The position numbers and the translations under genes were made by a program. Under the pieces are notes generated by a model. That model did no database searches. It saw only the letters and a program-made list of their open reading frames with translations, and had not been told where the DNA came from. From Fukatsuia anoeciicola (lineage in GTDB: Bacteria; Pseudomonadota; Gammaproteobacteria; Enterobacterales; Enterobacteriaceae), in assembly GCF_964059965.1 (NCBI RefSeq), contig NZ_OZ060923.1:806001-870000 (forward strand): a DNA stretch of 64,000 nt, in the 5' to 3' direction. Positions within the stretch are counted from its first letter, which is position 1, and every line of letters begins with the position of its first letter. Shown here piece after piece: positions 10,016 through 19,413 of this stretch.

Positions 10016-10459
10016 TTATTTTTTTGATTTAAGACATACTAAAGGTAAGTTTTCTCTATTCCAACCTGATATTCCTTCTTTTAAGATAAAAATACGTTTA
10101 AAACCTACCTTATATAAATCATTAGTTATATAATTAGATACCATACCAGTAGCACAAATTATAATAATAGGATGTGCTTTATTCTTTTTTAACCCAGTTA
10201 AATTACCATTTTTTATATCGCTTGGGTTTATATTAATTGAATTAACAATATGACCTTTACAATAATCTTCATGATTACGTGTATCAATTACAGTAGCATT
10301 TTCTTTATTAATCAGTCGAATTGTTTCATTATGAGTAATTTCTTTAGTATTAGAAAAATAACTTTTAAACATAAAAATAATTATACTACCCAGTAGTATT
10401 ATCCAAACTAAACTTAAAATAGGATGACGATTAATAAATTGTATTATTTCCTGTAACAT
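10016..10459 (-). CDS. yibN: Rhodanese-like membrane protein YibN
   Basis: YibN is a membrane-anchored single-domain rhodanese-family protein of poorly defined role. From the ATG at 10459 it has 147 residues, close to E. coli YibN (143), and starts MLQEIIQFINRHPILSLVWI, a single N-terminal membrane anchor. The rhodanese domain shows VIDTRNHEDYCKGHI near residues 56-70. In the active-site loop position it has ICATGM with one Cys. The frame is open ten codons further upstream to a TTG, but the ATG matches the family start and has GGAG 13 bases before it. It is the first gene of the ancestral yibN-grxC-secB-gpsA operon, of which only the ends survive. Confidence 0.9.
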   Translation of the reverse strand: MLQEIIQFINRHPILSLVWIILLGSIIIFMFKSYFSNTKEITHNETIRLINKENATVIDTRNHEDYCKGHIVNSININPSDIKNGNLTGLKKNKAHPIIIICATGMVSNYITNDLYKVGFKRIFILKEGISGWNRENLPLVCLKSKK

Positions 10460-10773
10460 TAAAGTAAAAACTCCATTAACCAAAAACAATAAATTTTTTT
10501 TGTAAAACTATTATTTATTATATACCATTAATATATATTTTAAACTCAATGATATATAAGCATATAAAGACTATATAAGTATTACATAATATATAATTCA
10601 CAACATGTAATAGATTATATAAAAGATTTAATATTTAAAATGTAGAATTTAAGATTATAAAGTACGTCACATACTGCAGTAAAGACAGCCAGCAAGTCAG
10701 CATTAATACAAAAAAACTAAGAGAAAACTTGTTAAAATACGCTCTATTTAACAAGATATTATCTTAAATTACT

Positions 10774-10900
10774 TAAAACTCTTATTTATCTGATTTCCAT
10801 ATTATAAATTACTACAATTAGATTAAGTTTTAAATAAAATTATTTTTACCTATTCAATGATAATTTAATATAAATTTAAATTATTTAATCACGTAATAAA
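10774..10900 (+). repeat. Partial copy of dispersed repeat A (left end)
   Basis: Begins AAAACTCTTATTTATCTGAT and continues TATAAATTACTACAATTAGA, the same left-end landmarks as the full copies at 24672 and, inverted, 50315. Confidence 0.6.
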
Positions 10901-10984
10901 TTACTTGTTAATTAATATTTTATTAATATGTAATTATTAAAAAATAATAAATCCTAACATTAATAATTACATTTTTATACTTAG

Positions 10985-11095
10985 AATAATCTAATACCTA
11001 GTATCTAAAATATATTAAAGAGGTAGTCATTGTTATGAGTAACATAAACTCTATAAATGTTAAAATATTTAAGATGTAGCACTAAAAATTAAGAT
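10985..11095 (-). repeat. Partial copy of dispersed repeat B (left end, inverted)
   Basis: The inverse complement reads through GCATCTTAAATATT, a TATTTATAG-like block and TTTAGATACTAGG..TTAGATTATTCTAAG, matching the first ~130 bases of repeat B copy 1 at 5340. Confidence 0.55.
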
Positions 11096-11669
11096 AATAT
11101 TTTAATATCTTACTACTTATTTCTCAGATCTAAAATCTATTAAATATAAATAAGATCAGTAAAACACTTTATAAAAATTGATAATGTAATGTTATCTTTT
11201 TATTTTTAATAATTTTATTTAAATAAAATTATAGGGGTATTATTATAGTTTAATAAGAACTTTTTTGATTAGTAAAAATAACATCATGATTTATTTAATA
11301 ATGTTAGTTTAACTTCTTCTAAAGTATTAGTAAATTGTATTACTATCTTAATTTTTAGGTAGATATAAAATAATATTTATTATAGATAATTAATAATAAA
11401 AGTTTACCACGATATTAATAACTAATTAAAGCTTAAAAGTAATGCACTATTGATAGGTATAGCCATAAATATAGGCATTAGGTGTATTAATGTTTATTAT
11501 TAGCATATAAATTATTAGGTTAAGTAATTTTATTTATATTTTCTTTTCTTTGAAAATGTGTTAAAATACTTATTAGTTATTTTTAGTTGTATAAAAGTAA
11601 ACTATATTTTTTGCATATTTTTTCTTTTTTTCTTATTAAATAATTCTTAAAAAGATAGAAGATATAATG

Positions 11670-12059
11670 TCATTTAGTATTGCGTTTTCGACTAAGATCC
11701 TCTTTAATGCGCGCTGATTTACCAGTACGTGTACGTAGATAATATAATTTAGCTCTACGAACGGCACCGTAGCGCTTTACCTCAATACTATCTATGACAG
11801 GGGAGTGGGTTTGAAATACACGTTCAATACCTATATTCTTAGAAATTTTACGCACAGTAAATGCAGAATGTAGGCCACGATTGCGTATAGCAATAACAAT
11901 ACCTTCAAATGCCTGCAAGCGTTCTATGTTTTTTGATCTCGATTTAGCCCCTTCATTATCAACTACTTTTACCTTAACTTCTACGGTATCGCCAGAACGA
12001 AATATAGGCAAGTTTGTTTTCATTTGTTCTTGTTCAATCTGTTTAATAATATTACTCAT
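11670..12059 (-). CDS. rplS: 50S ribosomal protein L19
   Basis: Bacterial-specific large-subunit protein at the 30S-50S interface. The 129-residue protein starts MSNIIKQIEQEQMKTNLPIF and contains the L19 core FRSGDTVEVKVKVVDNEGAK and GIERVFQTHSP. It is longer than E. coli L19 (115) through a basic C-terminal tail ending in SRKRNTK. Last gene of the ffh-rpsP-rimM-trmD-rplS block on the minus strand, 221 bases after trmD, all in E. coli order. ATG at 12059. Confidence 0.97.
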   Translation of the reverse strand: MSNIIKQIEQEQMKTNLPIFRSGDTVEVKVKVVDNEGAKSRSKNIERLQAFEGIVIAIRNRGLHSAFTVRKISKNIGIERVFQTHSPVIDSIEVKRYGAVRRAKLYYLRTRTGKSARIKEDLSRKRNTK

Positions 12060-12280
12060 AATTAATTTTTTTATTATCCTGGGTAAATTAATATATTAGG
12101 TTGATTATTACTTTAAAATCATTTTATTCATTATATTTTAATTGAGCAATTTCTAAAATTATATCTAAAATACTTATTTTTTTACTGATCTAAGTATTAT
12201 TTATAATGTTTATAATAGATTTTTTTAATGTAATATGTTTTTATGTAACTTTATTGCATGAACCTACCATTTTGGTTTTC

Positions 12281-13084
12281 TTATTGAGAGTTTTTATACT
12301 CCTGTTTAAATTCAGCTAATAGCACCATTTGTTCTTCAGTTAGAGTTAAGTTTGTTAGAAGTTCAGGTCTTATTAGCCAGGTACGACCTAATGACTGTTT
12401 TAAGCGCCAACAACGAATTTTGGTATGATTACCAGATAATAGGATCTCAGGAACTTCCATTCCATTTAAAATTTTAGGACGAGTATAATGTGGATAGTCT
12501 AATAGTCCATTAATAAAAGAATCTTCCTTAACTGAAGCTTGATGACCTAAAACACCAGGTATAAAACGAGATATTGAGTCAATTAACGTCATTGCTGGTA
12601 ATTCACCACCACTGAGAACATAATCACCAATTGACCATTCTTGATTAATTTCTGTTTTTATTACACGTTCATCTATTCCTTCATAGCGCCCACATACTAG
12701 AATTATCTTCTGATATGATGTTAGTTCGATAACACCTTGTTGGTCTAGTTTCCGCCCTTGAGGTGACAGATAAATAACTTCAACTGCTAGTCTAGCTTTT
12801 TCTTTAGCTGCATGAATAGCTGCACATAATGGTTGCGCCATCATAAGCATTCCTGGTCCACCGCCATAAGGACGATCATCTACATTACGATATTGGTTAG
12901 AAGTAAAATCACGCGGGTTCCAATAAGTTATCTCTAGTAATCCTTTTTTTATTGCTTTACCTATTACTCCGTAATCGGTTATTGCACGAAACATTTCAGG
13001 AAATAAGCTAATAATACCAATCCATTTTGTTTTACTTTGCTTAGTTTTATTTAACTTATTATGCTGACTTAGTTTAGCACTCAA
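12281..13084 (-). CDS. trmD: tRNA (guanine-N1)-methyltransferase TrmD
   Basis: TrmD makes m1G37 in tRNAs, preventing +1 frameshifts. The core runs from WIGIISLFPEMFRAITDYGV, includes the SAM-binding trefoil-knot motifs YLSPQGRKLDQ and LVCGRYEGIDERV, and contains WSIGDYVLSGGELPAM. The end after LAEFKQEYKNSQ is complete. The frame gives 267 residues, against 255 in E. coli, because the only plausible in-frame start is a TTG at 13084 that overlaps the rimM stop as TTGA. This adds about 20 lysine-rich residues before the conserved Trp-Ile-Gly. No in-frame ATG or GTG exists closer to the core, so translation is probably coupled to rimM or uses this TTG. Confidence 0.95.
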   Translation of the reverse strand: MSAKLSQHNKLNKTKQSKTKWIGIISLFPEMFRAITDYGVIGKAIKKGLLEITYWNPRDFTSNQYRNVDDRPYGGGPGMLMMAQPLCAAIHAAKEKARLAVEVIYLSPQGRKLDQQGVIELTSYQKIILVCGRYEGIDERVIKTEINQEWSIGDYVLSGGELPAMTLIDSISRFIPGVLGHQASVKEDSFINGLLDYPHYTRPKILNGMEVPEILLSGNHTKIRCWRLKQSLGRTWLIRPELLTNLTLTEEQMVLLAEFKQEYKNSQ

Positions 13085-13629
13085 AAATCAGGCTCCCAAT
13101 CTACTTCAATCCGTTGAGCTATGATATCTACTTGTTTTATAACTTGTCCATCAAGGTATGGGATTAAGCGTTTTTTAATGCCAAATGCATCTTTTAGGTT
13201 TGCTTTTACTATCATTACATCGTTAGAGCCAGTTTCTATTATATTAATAATTTTACCTAGTTGATACCCATGAGTAGTTACTATCTGACAACCAATAAGA
13301 TCTTTCCAATAGTATTCGCCGTTACTTAAAGTGGGAAGATGCAGTGTATCAACTATAATCTTTGAGTTAGTAAGTTGACTTGCAGTTTCTCGATTATTAA
13401 TATTTTTTATTTTTATAATAAAATCTTGATTATGACACTTCCAGTTCTCTAATTCAATATATTGCCACTCTCTTTCTTGTTGAACAAACCAGGGTTTATA
13501 ATTAAAAATATTGTTAGTATTTTCAGTGTATGAAAATACTCTAAGCCAACCATGAATACCATAAACTGATCCTATTTTACCAAGAATAATTGGTTGCATA
13601 GAAACGATAGAATTAAGCTGTTTATTCAT
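13081..13629 (-). CDS. rimM: Ribosome maturation factor RimM
   Basis: RimM assists assembly of the 30S head and binds S19. The 182-residue protein has E. coli length and starts MNKQLNSIVSMQPIILGKIG. The N-terminal beta-barrel is visible (GKIGSVYGIHGWLRVFS), followed by the PRC-barrel domain with YYWKDLIGCQIVTTHGYQLG and ETGSNDVMIVKANLKDAFG. ATG at 13629. Its stop overlaps the trmD TTG start by four bases, indicating translational coupling. Second gene after rpsP in the conserved order. Confidence 0.97.
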   Translation of the reverse strand: MNKQLNSIVSMQPIILGKIGSVYGIHGWLRVFSYTENTNNIFNYKPWFVQQEREWQYIELENWKCHNQDFIIKIKNINNRETASQLTNSKIIVDTLHLPTLSNGEYYWKDLIGCQIVTTHGYQLGKIINIIETGSNDVMIVKANLKDAFGIKKRLIPYLDGQVIKQVDIIAQRIEVDWEPDF

Positions 13630-13884
13630 ACCACTACCTTAATCTTAATATAATGAATTAAGTAGTTTCTAATCTCTTCAAATACTTTTATTACTGTATT
13701 GAATAACTTTTACTATTTTAGTTATATTTACGCTTTTTAGCTATATTACGCTTTTTTAACTATATTTTAGTTATTATGTATAACTTTTGTTAATACATTT
13801 TTAACTATAGACTTATTATTAGTAATTTTTTAGATATATTTTTTAGTTTTATTAGAAGTATTAGTAGTAATATTAATAAAAGCG
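13630..13884. repeat. Degenerate short tandem repeat between rpsP and rimM
   Basis: Around 13716-13770 a unit like TTAGTTATATTTACGCTTTT recurs about three times with changes (TTACGCTTTTTTAACTATAT and so on). It lies just downstream of the extended rpsP tail, so slippage in this region may be connected with that extension. Confidence 0.5.
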
Positions 13885-14253
13885 TTAGCTGTTTTTCTGT
13901 TTGTTTTTTTCAAGTAAATTAGTAGTATTAATAAGTTCTTTAACTTCCTTTACTTTTTTCTTTTTTTCACTAATAAGAATATTTCTTACAAGATCTTTTA
14001 TTTTTAATGTTTCTGAAATTGCCATTCCAGATACTCGTGCAGAAACAGTAGCTCCTTTACGTAGCCAGTATTCTATACGATCTATATTTAAACGTAAAAG
14101 CTCAGTACGACCATGTGCTAATGGAGCTAATGGATTAAAAAAACCAACACGTTCGATGAAACGACCATCGCGCGCATTACGGTTATCAGCAACAATAACC
14201 TGGTAAAATGGTCGTTTTTTAGCACCACCACGGGCTAGACGAATGGTTACCAT
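13885..14253 (-). CDS. rpsP: 30S ribosomal protein S16 with an extended C-terminal tail
   Basis: S16 is a 30S body protein. Residues 1-82 match the whole family: MVTIRLARGGAKKRPFYQVI, then NARDGRFIERVGFFNP and RIEYWLRKGATVS. After that the frame continues for about 40 more residues rich in Lys, Glu and Asn (SEKKKKVKEVKELINTTNLL and onward) to give 122 residues, against 82 in E. coli. The tail looks like coding read-through into AT-rich DNA after loss of the ancestral stop, although some other bacteria also have long S16 tails. ATG at 14253, with a 27-bp perfect hairpin starting 22 bases upstream. Confidence 0.96.
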   Translation of the reverse strand: MVTIRLARGGAKKRPFYQVIVADNRNARDGRFIERVGFFNPLAPLAHGRTELLRLNIDRIEYWLRKGATVSARVSGMAISETLKIKDLVRNILISEKKKKVKEVKELINTTNLLEKNKQKNS

Positions 14254-14274
14254 AATATCCTCTTTAATTAATAA

Positions 14275-14332
14275 GATAATAAGATCTAAATAAAATAATA
14301 ACGCATTATTATTTTATTTAGATCTTATTATC
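14275..14332 (-). terminator. 27-bp perfect stem-loop between ffh and rpsP
   Basis: Arms 14275-14301 and 14306-14332 are perfectly complementary around a CGCA loop; each arm includes AAGATCTAAATAAAATAATA. It sits 100 bases after the ffh stop and 22 bases before the rpsP start. It could terminate ffh transcription, but no U-run follows on the minus strand, so it may instead be an mRNA-end stabiliser or a by-product of palindrome correction. Confidence 0.6.
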
Positions 14333-14432
14333 AGGGATAATCTTGTCCTAATAAAAAACTTTAACATTCTACTAAATTTAGTATAAAAAGCAATCTAAAG
14401 ATTAACTCTTAAGGTTTCTATCTTGACAGTAA

Positions 14433-15794
14433 TCAAGAATTAGGAAAACCTGGTAACATTATACCCTTAATGTTACGCATTATTTTCATAACGCCTCCAT
14501 TCTTTATTTTTTTCATAATACGTTGCATATCATTAAATTGTTTTAATAAAAAGTTAATATCCTGTACTTGTACTCCTGATCCACTAGCAATGCGACGCCG
14601 GTGAGAACCTTTAATAATTTCTGGTTTAGCTCGTTCTTCTAGTGTCATTGAATTAATAATAGCTTCCATACGTGCCGTTACTTTATTATCCATCTGCAAT
14701 TTTATATTATCAGATAATTGATTCATACCAGGTATTTTATTTAACATATTATTCATACCACCCATATTACGTATTTGTTTTAGCTGTTCCTGGAAGTCAT
14801 TTAAATCAAATTTATAACCTTTTTTTAGTTTAATCGCCATTTTTTGGGTTTGAACTTGATTTGCTGTGTTTTTAATATCATCTATTAATGATAATACATC
14901 ACCCATACCAAGAATACGTGAAGCTATACGATCTGGATAAAATGGCTCTAATGCATCGGTTTTTTCGCCAACTCCTAAGAATTTAATTGGTTTACCTGTC
15001 AAATGACGGATAGATAAAGCGGCTCCACCACGTGCATCGCCATCGACTTTAGTTAATACTACCCCAGTAAGAGGTAAAATCTTATTAAATATCACCGCAA
15101 TATTAGCAGCATCCTGACCTGTCATAGCATCAACTACAAGTAATGTTTCTATTGGATTCACTGCAACATGTAATTTTTTAATTTCATTCATCATTGAATC
15201 ATCAATGTGTAAACGACCTGCTGTATCGACAATCAATACATCGTAGAATTGGATTTTTGCTTGCTTTAAGGCAGAGTTAACAATATCAATCGGTTTTTCT
15301 TGTTTATGAGACGGATAAAAATCAATCCCTGCTTCTTGTGCTAATTTTTCTAACTGTTGTATCGCCGCCGGCCGATAAATATCAGTTGATACAGTTAATA
15401 CCTTTTTCTTGTGTTTTGTTTTAATAAATTTTCCTAATTTACCTACACTAGTAGTTTTACCTGTACCTTGTAACCCTAACATTAATATAACGGCAGGAGG
15501 TTGAACAGCAAAATTTAATTTACTATTAGCATCACCCATTGTTAAAGTTAGTTCATGTTTAACTATTTTTATCAATTCTTGACCTGGAGTAAATTCTCTA
15601 TTAATAGTTTTACCTAGAGCATGTTTTGTAATTTTACTAATAATGATACGTACTACTGACAAAGACACGTCAGCATCAAGTAATGCTATATAAACTTCAT
15701 GTACTGCATCTTTAATATTTTTTTCTGTTAATCGACTATGACCACTAATATTACGTATTATATCTGACAATCGATTAGTTAAATTTTCAAACAT
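14433..15794 (-). CDS. ffh: Signal recognition particle protein Ffh
   Basis: GTPase of the signal recognition particle that delivers inner-membrane proteins co-translationally. From ATG 15794 it has 453 residues, the exact E. coli length. The N domain begins MFENLTNRLSDIIRNISG. G domain motifs are GLQGTGKTTSVGKLG near residue 103, DTAGRLHID near 188 and TKVDGDARGG near 245. The methionine-rich M domain follows (IRNMGGMNNMLNKIPGMNQL and IASGSGVQVQDINFLLKQF). The frame is open 19 codons further upstream, but this ATG matches the family. With SecB lost, the SRP route is presumably the main targeting route left besides bare SecA. Confidence 0.98.
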   Translation of the reverse strand: MFENLTNRLSDIIRNISGHSRLTEKNIKDAVHEVYIALLDADVSLSVVRIIISKITKHALGKTINREFTPGQELIKIVKHELTLTMGDANSKLNFAVQPPAVILMLGLQGTGKTTSVGKLGKFIKTKHKKKVLTVSTDIYRPAAIQQLEKLAQEAGIDFYPSHKQEKPIDIVNSALKQAKIQFYDVLIVDTAGRLHIDDSMMNEIKKLHVAVNPIETLLVVDAMTGQDAANIAVIFNKILPLTGVVLTKVDGDARGGAALSIRHLTGKPIKFLGVGEKTDALEPFYPDRIASRILGMGDVLSLIDDIKNTANQVQTQKMAIKLKKGYKFDLNDFQEQLKQIRNMGGMNNMLNKIPGMNQLSDNIKLQMDNKVTARMEAIINSMTLEERAKPEIIKGSHRRRIASGSGVQVQDINFLLKQFNDMQRIMKKIKNGGVMKIMRNIKGIMLPGFPNS

Positions 15795-15949
15795 AGTTTT
15801 ATACTCAGATATAAAGAAGTTGCTTAAGTAACAAAAAATATGATAGTGCATAATGCACTATACTAATGATATGAAGAAAAATAATTATTATAACATAAGC
15901 TAAAATTATTTAATTTATTTAAAATCTATTATTTTATGTACATTAAGTT

Positions 15950-16215
15950 AAATTAAAATACTATATAAATAAAAACTATTAAAATAACTAATAAACTATT
16001 ATCTAAGCAATATATTTCGCTTAACTTAGTAATCAATTATATTTAAAAATATAAATAATACTATTTTAATAGCACTATTTATTATTTTAATAGTAAAGAT
16101 TAGCATTAATAATGCTAGTAATAAAATATACTTTAATTTAACAAAATTAAAGAAATAAACAGTCACGATAATAACATAATTACTATTACTTTTAGTAAAA
16201 AAATTGCTTTATTTT
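15950..16215 (-). pseudogene. dgkA: dgkA remnant (diacylglycerol kinase)
   Basis: E. coli has dgkA divergent from plsB; here the gap upstream of plsB keeps its trace on the minus strand. One frame reads KYILLLALLMLIFTIKIINS then AIKIVLF, in register with the DgkA helix around RVLLISSVMLVMIVEILNSA. Just before it KAIFLLKVIVIMLLS matches EGVAVLLAVVIACWL. After it VKRNILLR fits the cytoplasmic loop. The conserved Glu and Asn-Ser-Ala context is recognisable, but stops interrupt it and no start or end is preserved. Loss would block recycling of diacylglycerol from membrane-derived oligosaccharide synthesis. Confidence 0.8.
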
Positions 16216-16387
16216 TAAATTATCTATAAATTTTATTAATAGGTAGTGGTAGTTCTATAAAAATTAATTAATGCTATTATCTAATTTTTTATGAATTAAT
16301 AAGTCCTTATTATCGTTGAGTTATAACCTTTATTAACAGTTTCTGGTATCCTTGTACTAAATTGTTAACGAGAGGCTTTACTTTACT

Positions 16388-18832
16388 ATGTCAGGTTGGC
16401 GTAAAATATACTATAAATTACTAAACTTAGCACTTAATTTTTGGGTAAAAAGTAAAGTTATCCCAGTAGATCCATTAATAGAATTAGGCCTAAATTCCTT
16501 ATGTCCTATTTTATATGTATTACCCTATTACTCTAAAACTGAATTACTAACATTACGGACTCAATGTTTGGCACAAAATTTACCCGATCCCTTAGATTTG
16601 TTAGAAATAAATGGTAAACTACTACCCAGATATATTTTCATCGCTAGGAATTCTAGTAAGGCATCTAATCACTGTTTTAAACAAGAATCAGTAAAATTAT
16701 TTCATGATTATTTAAAGTTACATCACAACAACCTTAAATTAGATATACAAATATTATTAGTTTCGGTAATTTTTGGACGTTCATCGGATCATAAGCAATA
16801 TAGTGCATTACGTTTATTTAATAATATACAAAAATTTCTTGTTTTATTGTGGTTAGGTCGTGATAGCTTTGTTTGTTTTTCAAAAAAAGTATCATTGCGC
16901 TATATAGCAAACAATTATAATACCGACAAAATTATTACTTATAAATTAGCTCGGATAGCTAATATACATTTTTCTAGACAACGTTTAGCGACTATTGGAC
17001 CAATCTTACCAATTCGCCAAAGTTTATTTAATAAATTACTATCTACTAAAGCAATTGAAAAAATATTATTAGATGAAGTTCGTATAAAAAAAATTTCTTA
17101 TAAAAAAGCTCAGCAAAATGCCATACTACTAATGACAGAAATTGCTGCTAATTTTTCTTATGGAGCGATACGTTTTACTGACTATGTATTACGTTGGACC
17201 TGGAATCGTCTATATCAAGGAATTAATGTTCATAACATAGAAAGAGTACGCCAATTAGCCCAAGATGGACATGAAATGGTCTATATACCCTGTCATCGTA
17301 GTCATATGGATTATTTATTACTTTCTTATGTACTTTATCATCAAGGCTTAGCACCACCACATATCGCTGCAGGAGTTAATCTTAATTTTTGGCCTGCAGG
17401 ACCAATTTTTCGTCGTTTAGGAGCGTTCTTTATTCGCCGTTCTTTTAAAGGAAATAAACTTTATTCAGCTGTATTTTGTGAATACCTAAGTGAACTATTT
17501 ACTTGTGGTTATTCAATAGAATATTTCCTTGAAGGAGGACGTTCTCGTACAGGACACTTACTAGAACCTAAAACTGGTATTTTATCTATTACTATTCAGG
17601 CTATGTTACGAGGTAGTGCACGTCCTATTACATTAGTACCAATTTATATTGGCTACGAACATGTAATAGAAGTGAATACTTATATCAAAGAATTACATGG
17701 CGCAGCTAAAGAGAAAGAAAACTTATTACAAATAATACGTGGTCTACTTAAATTACGTAATCTAGGACAAGGTTATGTAAATTTTGGTGAACCTTTATCG
17801 CTAATGACTTATCTTAATCACCATATCCCTCAATGGCGTGAATCTATTAATACTATCGAAGCGCCATCACGTCCCAGTTGGCTTACGTCAGTAGTGAATA
17901 ATTTAGCAATCCAGATTATGGTAAGGATTAATAATGCTGCCGCTGTTAATGCAATGAATTTATGCTCTACTGCGCTGTTAGCCGCCTCATGTAAACATTC
18001 ATTAACACGCACTCAATTATTTGAACAACTTGATTGTTATTTACAACTTTTACGTTATACGATTTACTCTCATTACATTACTTTACCAAATAAAACGCCT
18101 CAAGAACTATTTGAACATGCATTAAAGATGAATAAGTTTAAATTAAAGCAAAACAATATTAACGAAATTATAATTTTTTCACCTAAACAAGCCATGTTAA
18201 TGGCTTATTATCGTAATAATATTCAACATTTATTAGTGCTACCATCATTAATTGCTAGTATAATTATTCACTATAATAGTATCACACGAATAGAAATTCT
18301 ACGTCAAATAAAAATAATTTATTCTATATTACAAGCTGATTTTTTTTTACATTATAGTAAAAAGGACTTACCACAGATATTAGATACTTTATTTAATGAA
18401 TTAATTCGTCAACAGTTAATTTATGATATTAATAATCATTTAACAGTGAATATAATACGTATTCGTCCCTTACGGCTATTAGCAGCTGGAGTACGTGAAA
18501 TATTGCAACGTTATGCCATTATCTTTTTTTTGCTCAGTATTAATCCACAAATAACACGAAGCATTTTAGAAAGAGAAAGTCGTATTATAGCACAACGCCT
18601 ATTAGTATTACATGGTATTAATATTTCTGAATCTCTTGACAAAGCTATATTTAAAACACTAGTAATTAAATTACGTAAAGAAAACTTTATAAATAAAAAT
18701 AGTGACTCTATTAAAATAAATGTAATATTACAAATTTATCATATACTAAGCCATCTAATAAAACCTGAAGTGAAATTAATAATTGAAAGTACAAGAATAG
18801 CTATAAAAACTAATACCACTTTTATATTATAA
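16388..18832 (+). CDS. plsB: Glycerol-3-phosphate acyltransferase PlsB
   Basis: PlsB, an inner-membrane enzyme, makes the first committed step of phospholipid synthesis, acylating sn-glycerol 3-phosphate at position 1. The product has 814 residues (E. coli 807) and starts MSGWRKIYYKLLNLALNFWV, almost identical in pattern to E. coli. The acyltransferase blocks are all visible: HRSHMDYL near residue 302 with the catalytic HX4D, FFIRRSFKGN near 346, FLEGGRSRTGHLLEPK near 380, and TLVPIYIGYEH near 416. The C-terminal half is complete. Start is ATG 16388. The gene is divergent from the dgkA remnant and uses the product of gpsA. Confidence 0.97.
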   Translation: MSGWRKIYYKLLNLALNFWVKSKVIPVDPLIELGLNSLCPILYVLPYYSKTELLTLRTQCLAQNLPDPLDLLEINGKLLPRYIFIARNSSKASNHCFKQESVKLFHDYLKLHHNNLKLDIQILLVSVIFGRSSDHKQYSALRLFNNIQKFLVLLWLGRDSFVCFSKKVSLRYIANNYNTDKIITYKLARIANIHFSRQRLATIGPILPIRQSLFNKLLSTKAIEKILLDEVRIKKISYKKAQQNAILLMTEIAANFSYGAIRFTDYVLRWTWNRLYQGINVHNIERVRQLAQDGHEMVYIPCHRSHMDYLLLSYVLYHQGLAPPHIAAGVNLNFWPAGPIFRRLGAFFIRRSFKGNKLYSAVFCEYLSELFTCGYSIEYFLEGGRSRTGHLLEPKTGILSITIQAMLRGSARPITLVPIYIGYEHVIEVNTYIKELHGAAKEKENLLQIIRGLLKLRNLGQGYVNFGEPLSLMTYLNHHIPQWRESINTIEAPSRPSWLTSVVNNLAIQIMVRINNAAAVNAMNLCSTALLAASCKHSLTRTQLFEQLDCYLQLLRYTIYSHYITLPNKTPQELFEHALKMNKFKLKQNNINEIIIFSPKQAMLMAYYRNNIQHLLVLPSLIASIIIHYNSITRIEILRQIKIIYSILQADFFLHYSKKDLPQILDTLFNELIRQQLIYDINNHLTVNIIRIRPLRLLAAGVREILQRYAIIFFLLSINPQITRSILERESRIIAQRLLVLHGINISESLDKAIFKTLVIKLRKENFINKNSDSIKINVILQIYHILSHLIKPEVKLIIESTRIAIKTNTTFIL

Positions 18833-19413
18833 AATAAATCTTTATTAAACACCTAAAAATAGTTTTTGCAACTATATTAAAAATAGATAAATTATAATTA
18901 TATTTAATTTTATTTATATAATATCATCTTTAATATTATAATAGTAAATTCATTAATATATTTATATTAGTAAATTCTTTAATAAAAAATAAAAAGATAA
19001 AAAAATTCATAAACCTAATCAGGATAACACAATAATGATTATTATATTATTTTATAATTTATTTTTATCAAATAAGTATTAATTAAAAATTAATTCTATT
19101 AATTTTTTATATAAAATGATTATATAATCAGCTAATTATTAGCTATTATATTTTTATAGAAAAATAAAAATATAATTTTATCTTATAAATTGACTTATAA
19201 TATACAAATAATTTATTTTTACATAATATTAGAACTGTTTGTTTATTAGTATTTTATTAATAAAAAAGATAAAATAGCATTTCCTTTTAAATAGCATACT
19301 ATAAATATTAATCAATACTATCAAATAGATATATTTTTTACAGGAAAGTATATTTTTTATATTTATTAATAGATAACATCTTATAAGATCTATAATAGAT
19401 TGTGAAACAACTA
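18833..19413. other. Gene-free stretch between plsB and thiD
   Basis: In E. coli ubiA would be convergent with plsB here. A very faint UbiA-like register exists on the minus strand near 19080-19020, but it is too weak to call. A 64-codon open frame at 19229-19423 is very AT-rich, mostly Ile/Tyr/Leu, and overlaps the thiD end; it is not credible as a gene. Confidence 0.5.

Larger units (their letters stand above)
10490..11669. other. Gene-free stretch with fragments of repeats A and B
   Basis: No frame or RNA gene is seen between yibN and rplS. A partial repeat A (about 10774-10900) and a partial repeat B (about 10985-11095) sit next to each other. In E. coli gpmM would be divergent from yibN here; I could not follow its register. 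Confidence 0.6.

Noticed and set aside
18990..19090. Possible ubiA remnant convergent with plsB
   Set aside because: Only a short LFDKNKL..IIIIIVL-type match to LFGQYDKLIIGILQIGVL; not distinguishable from chance in AT-rich DNA.
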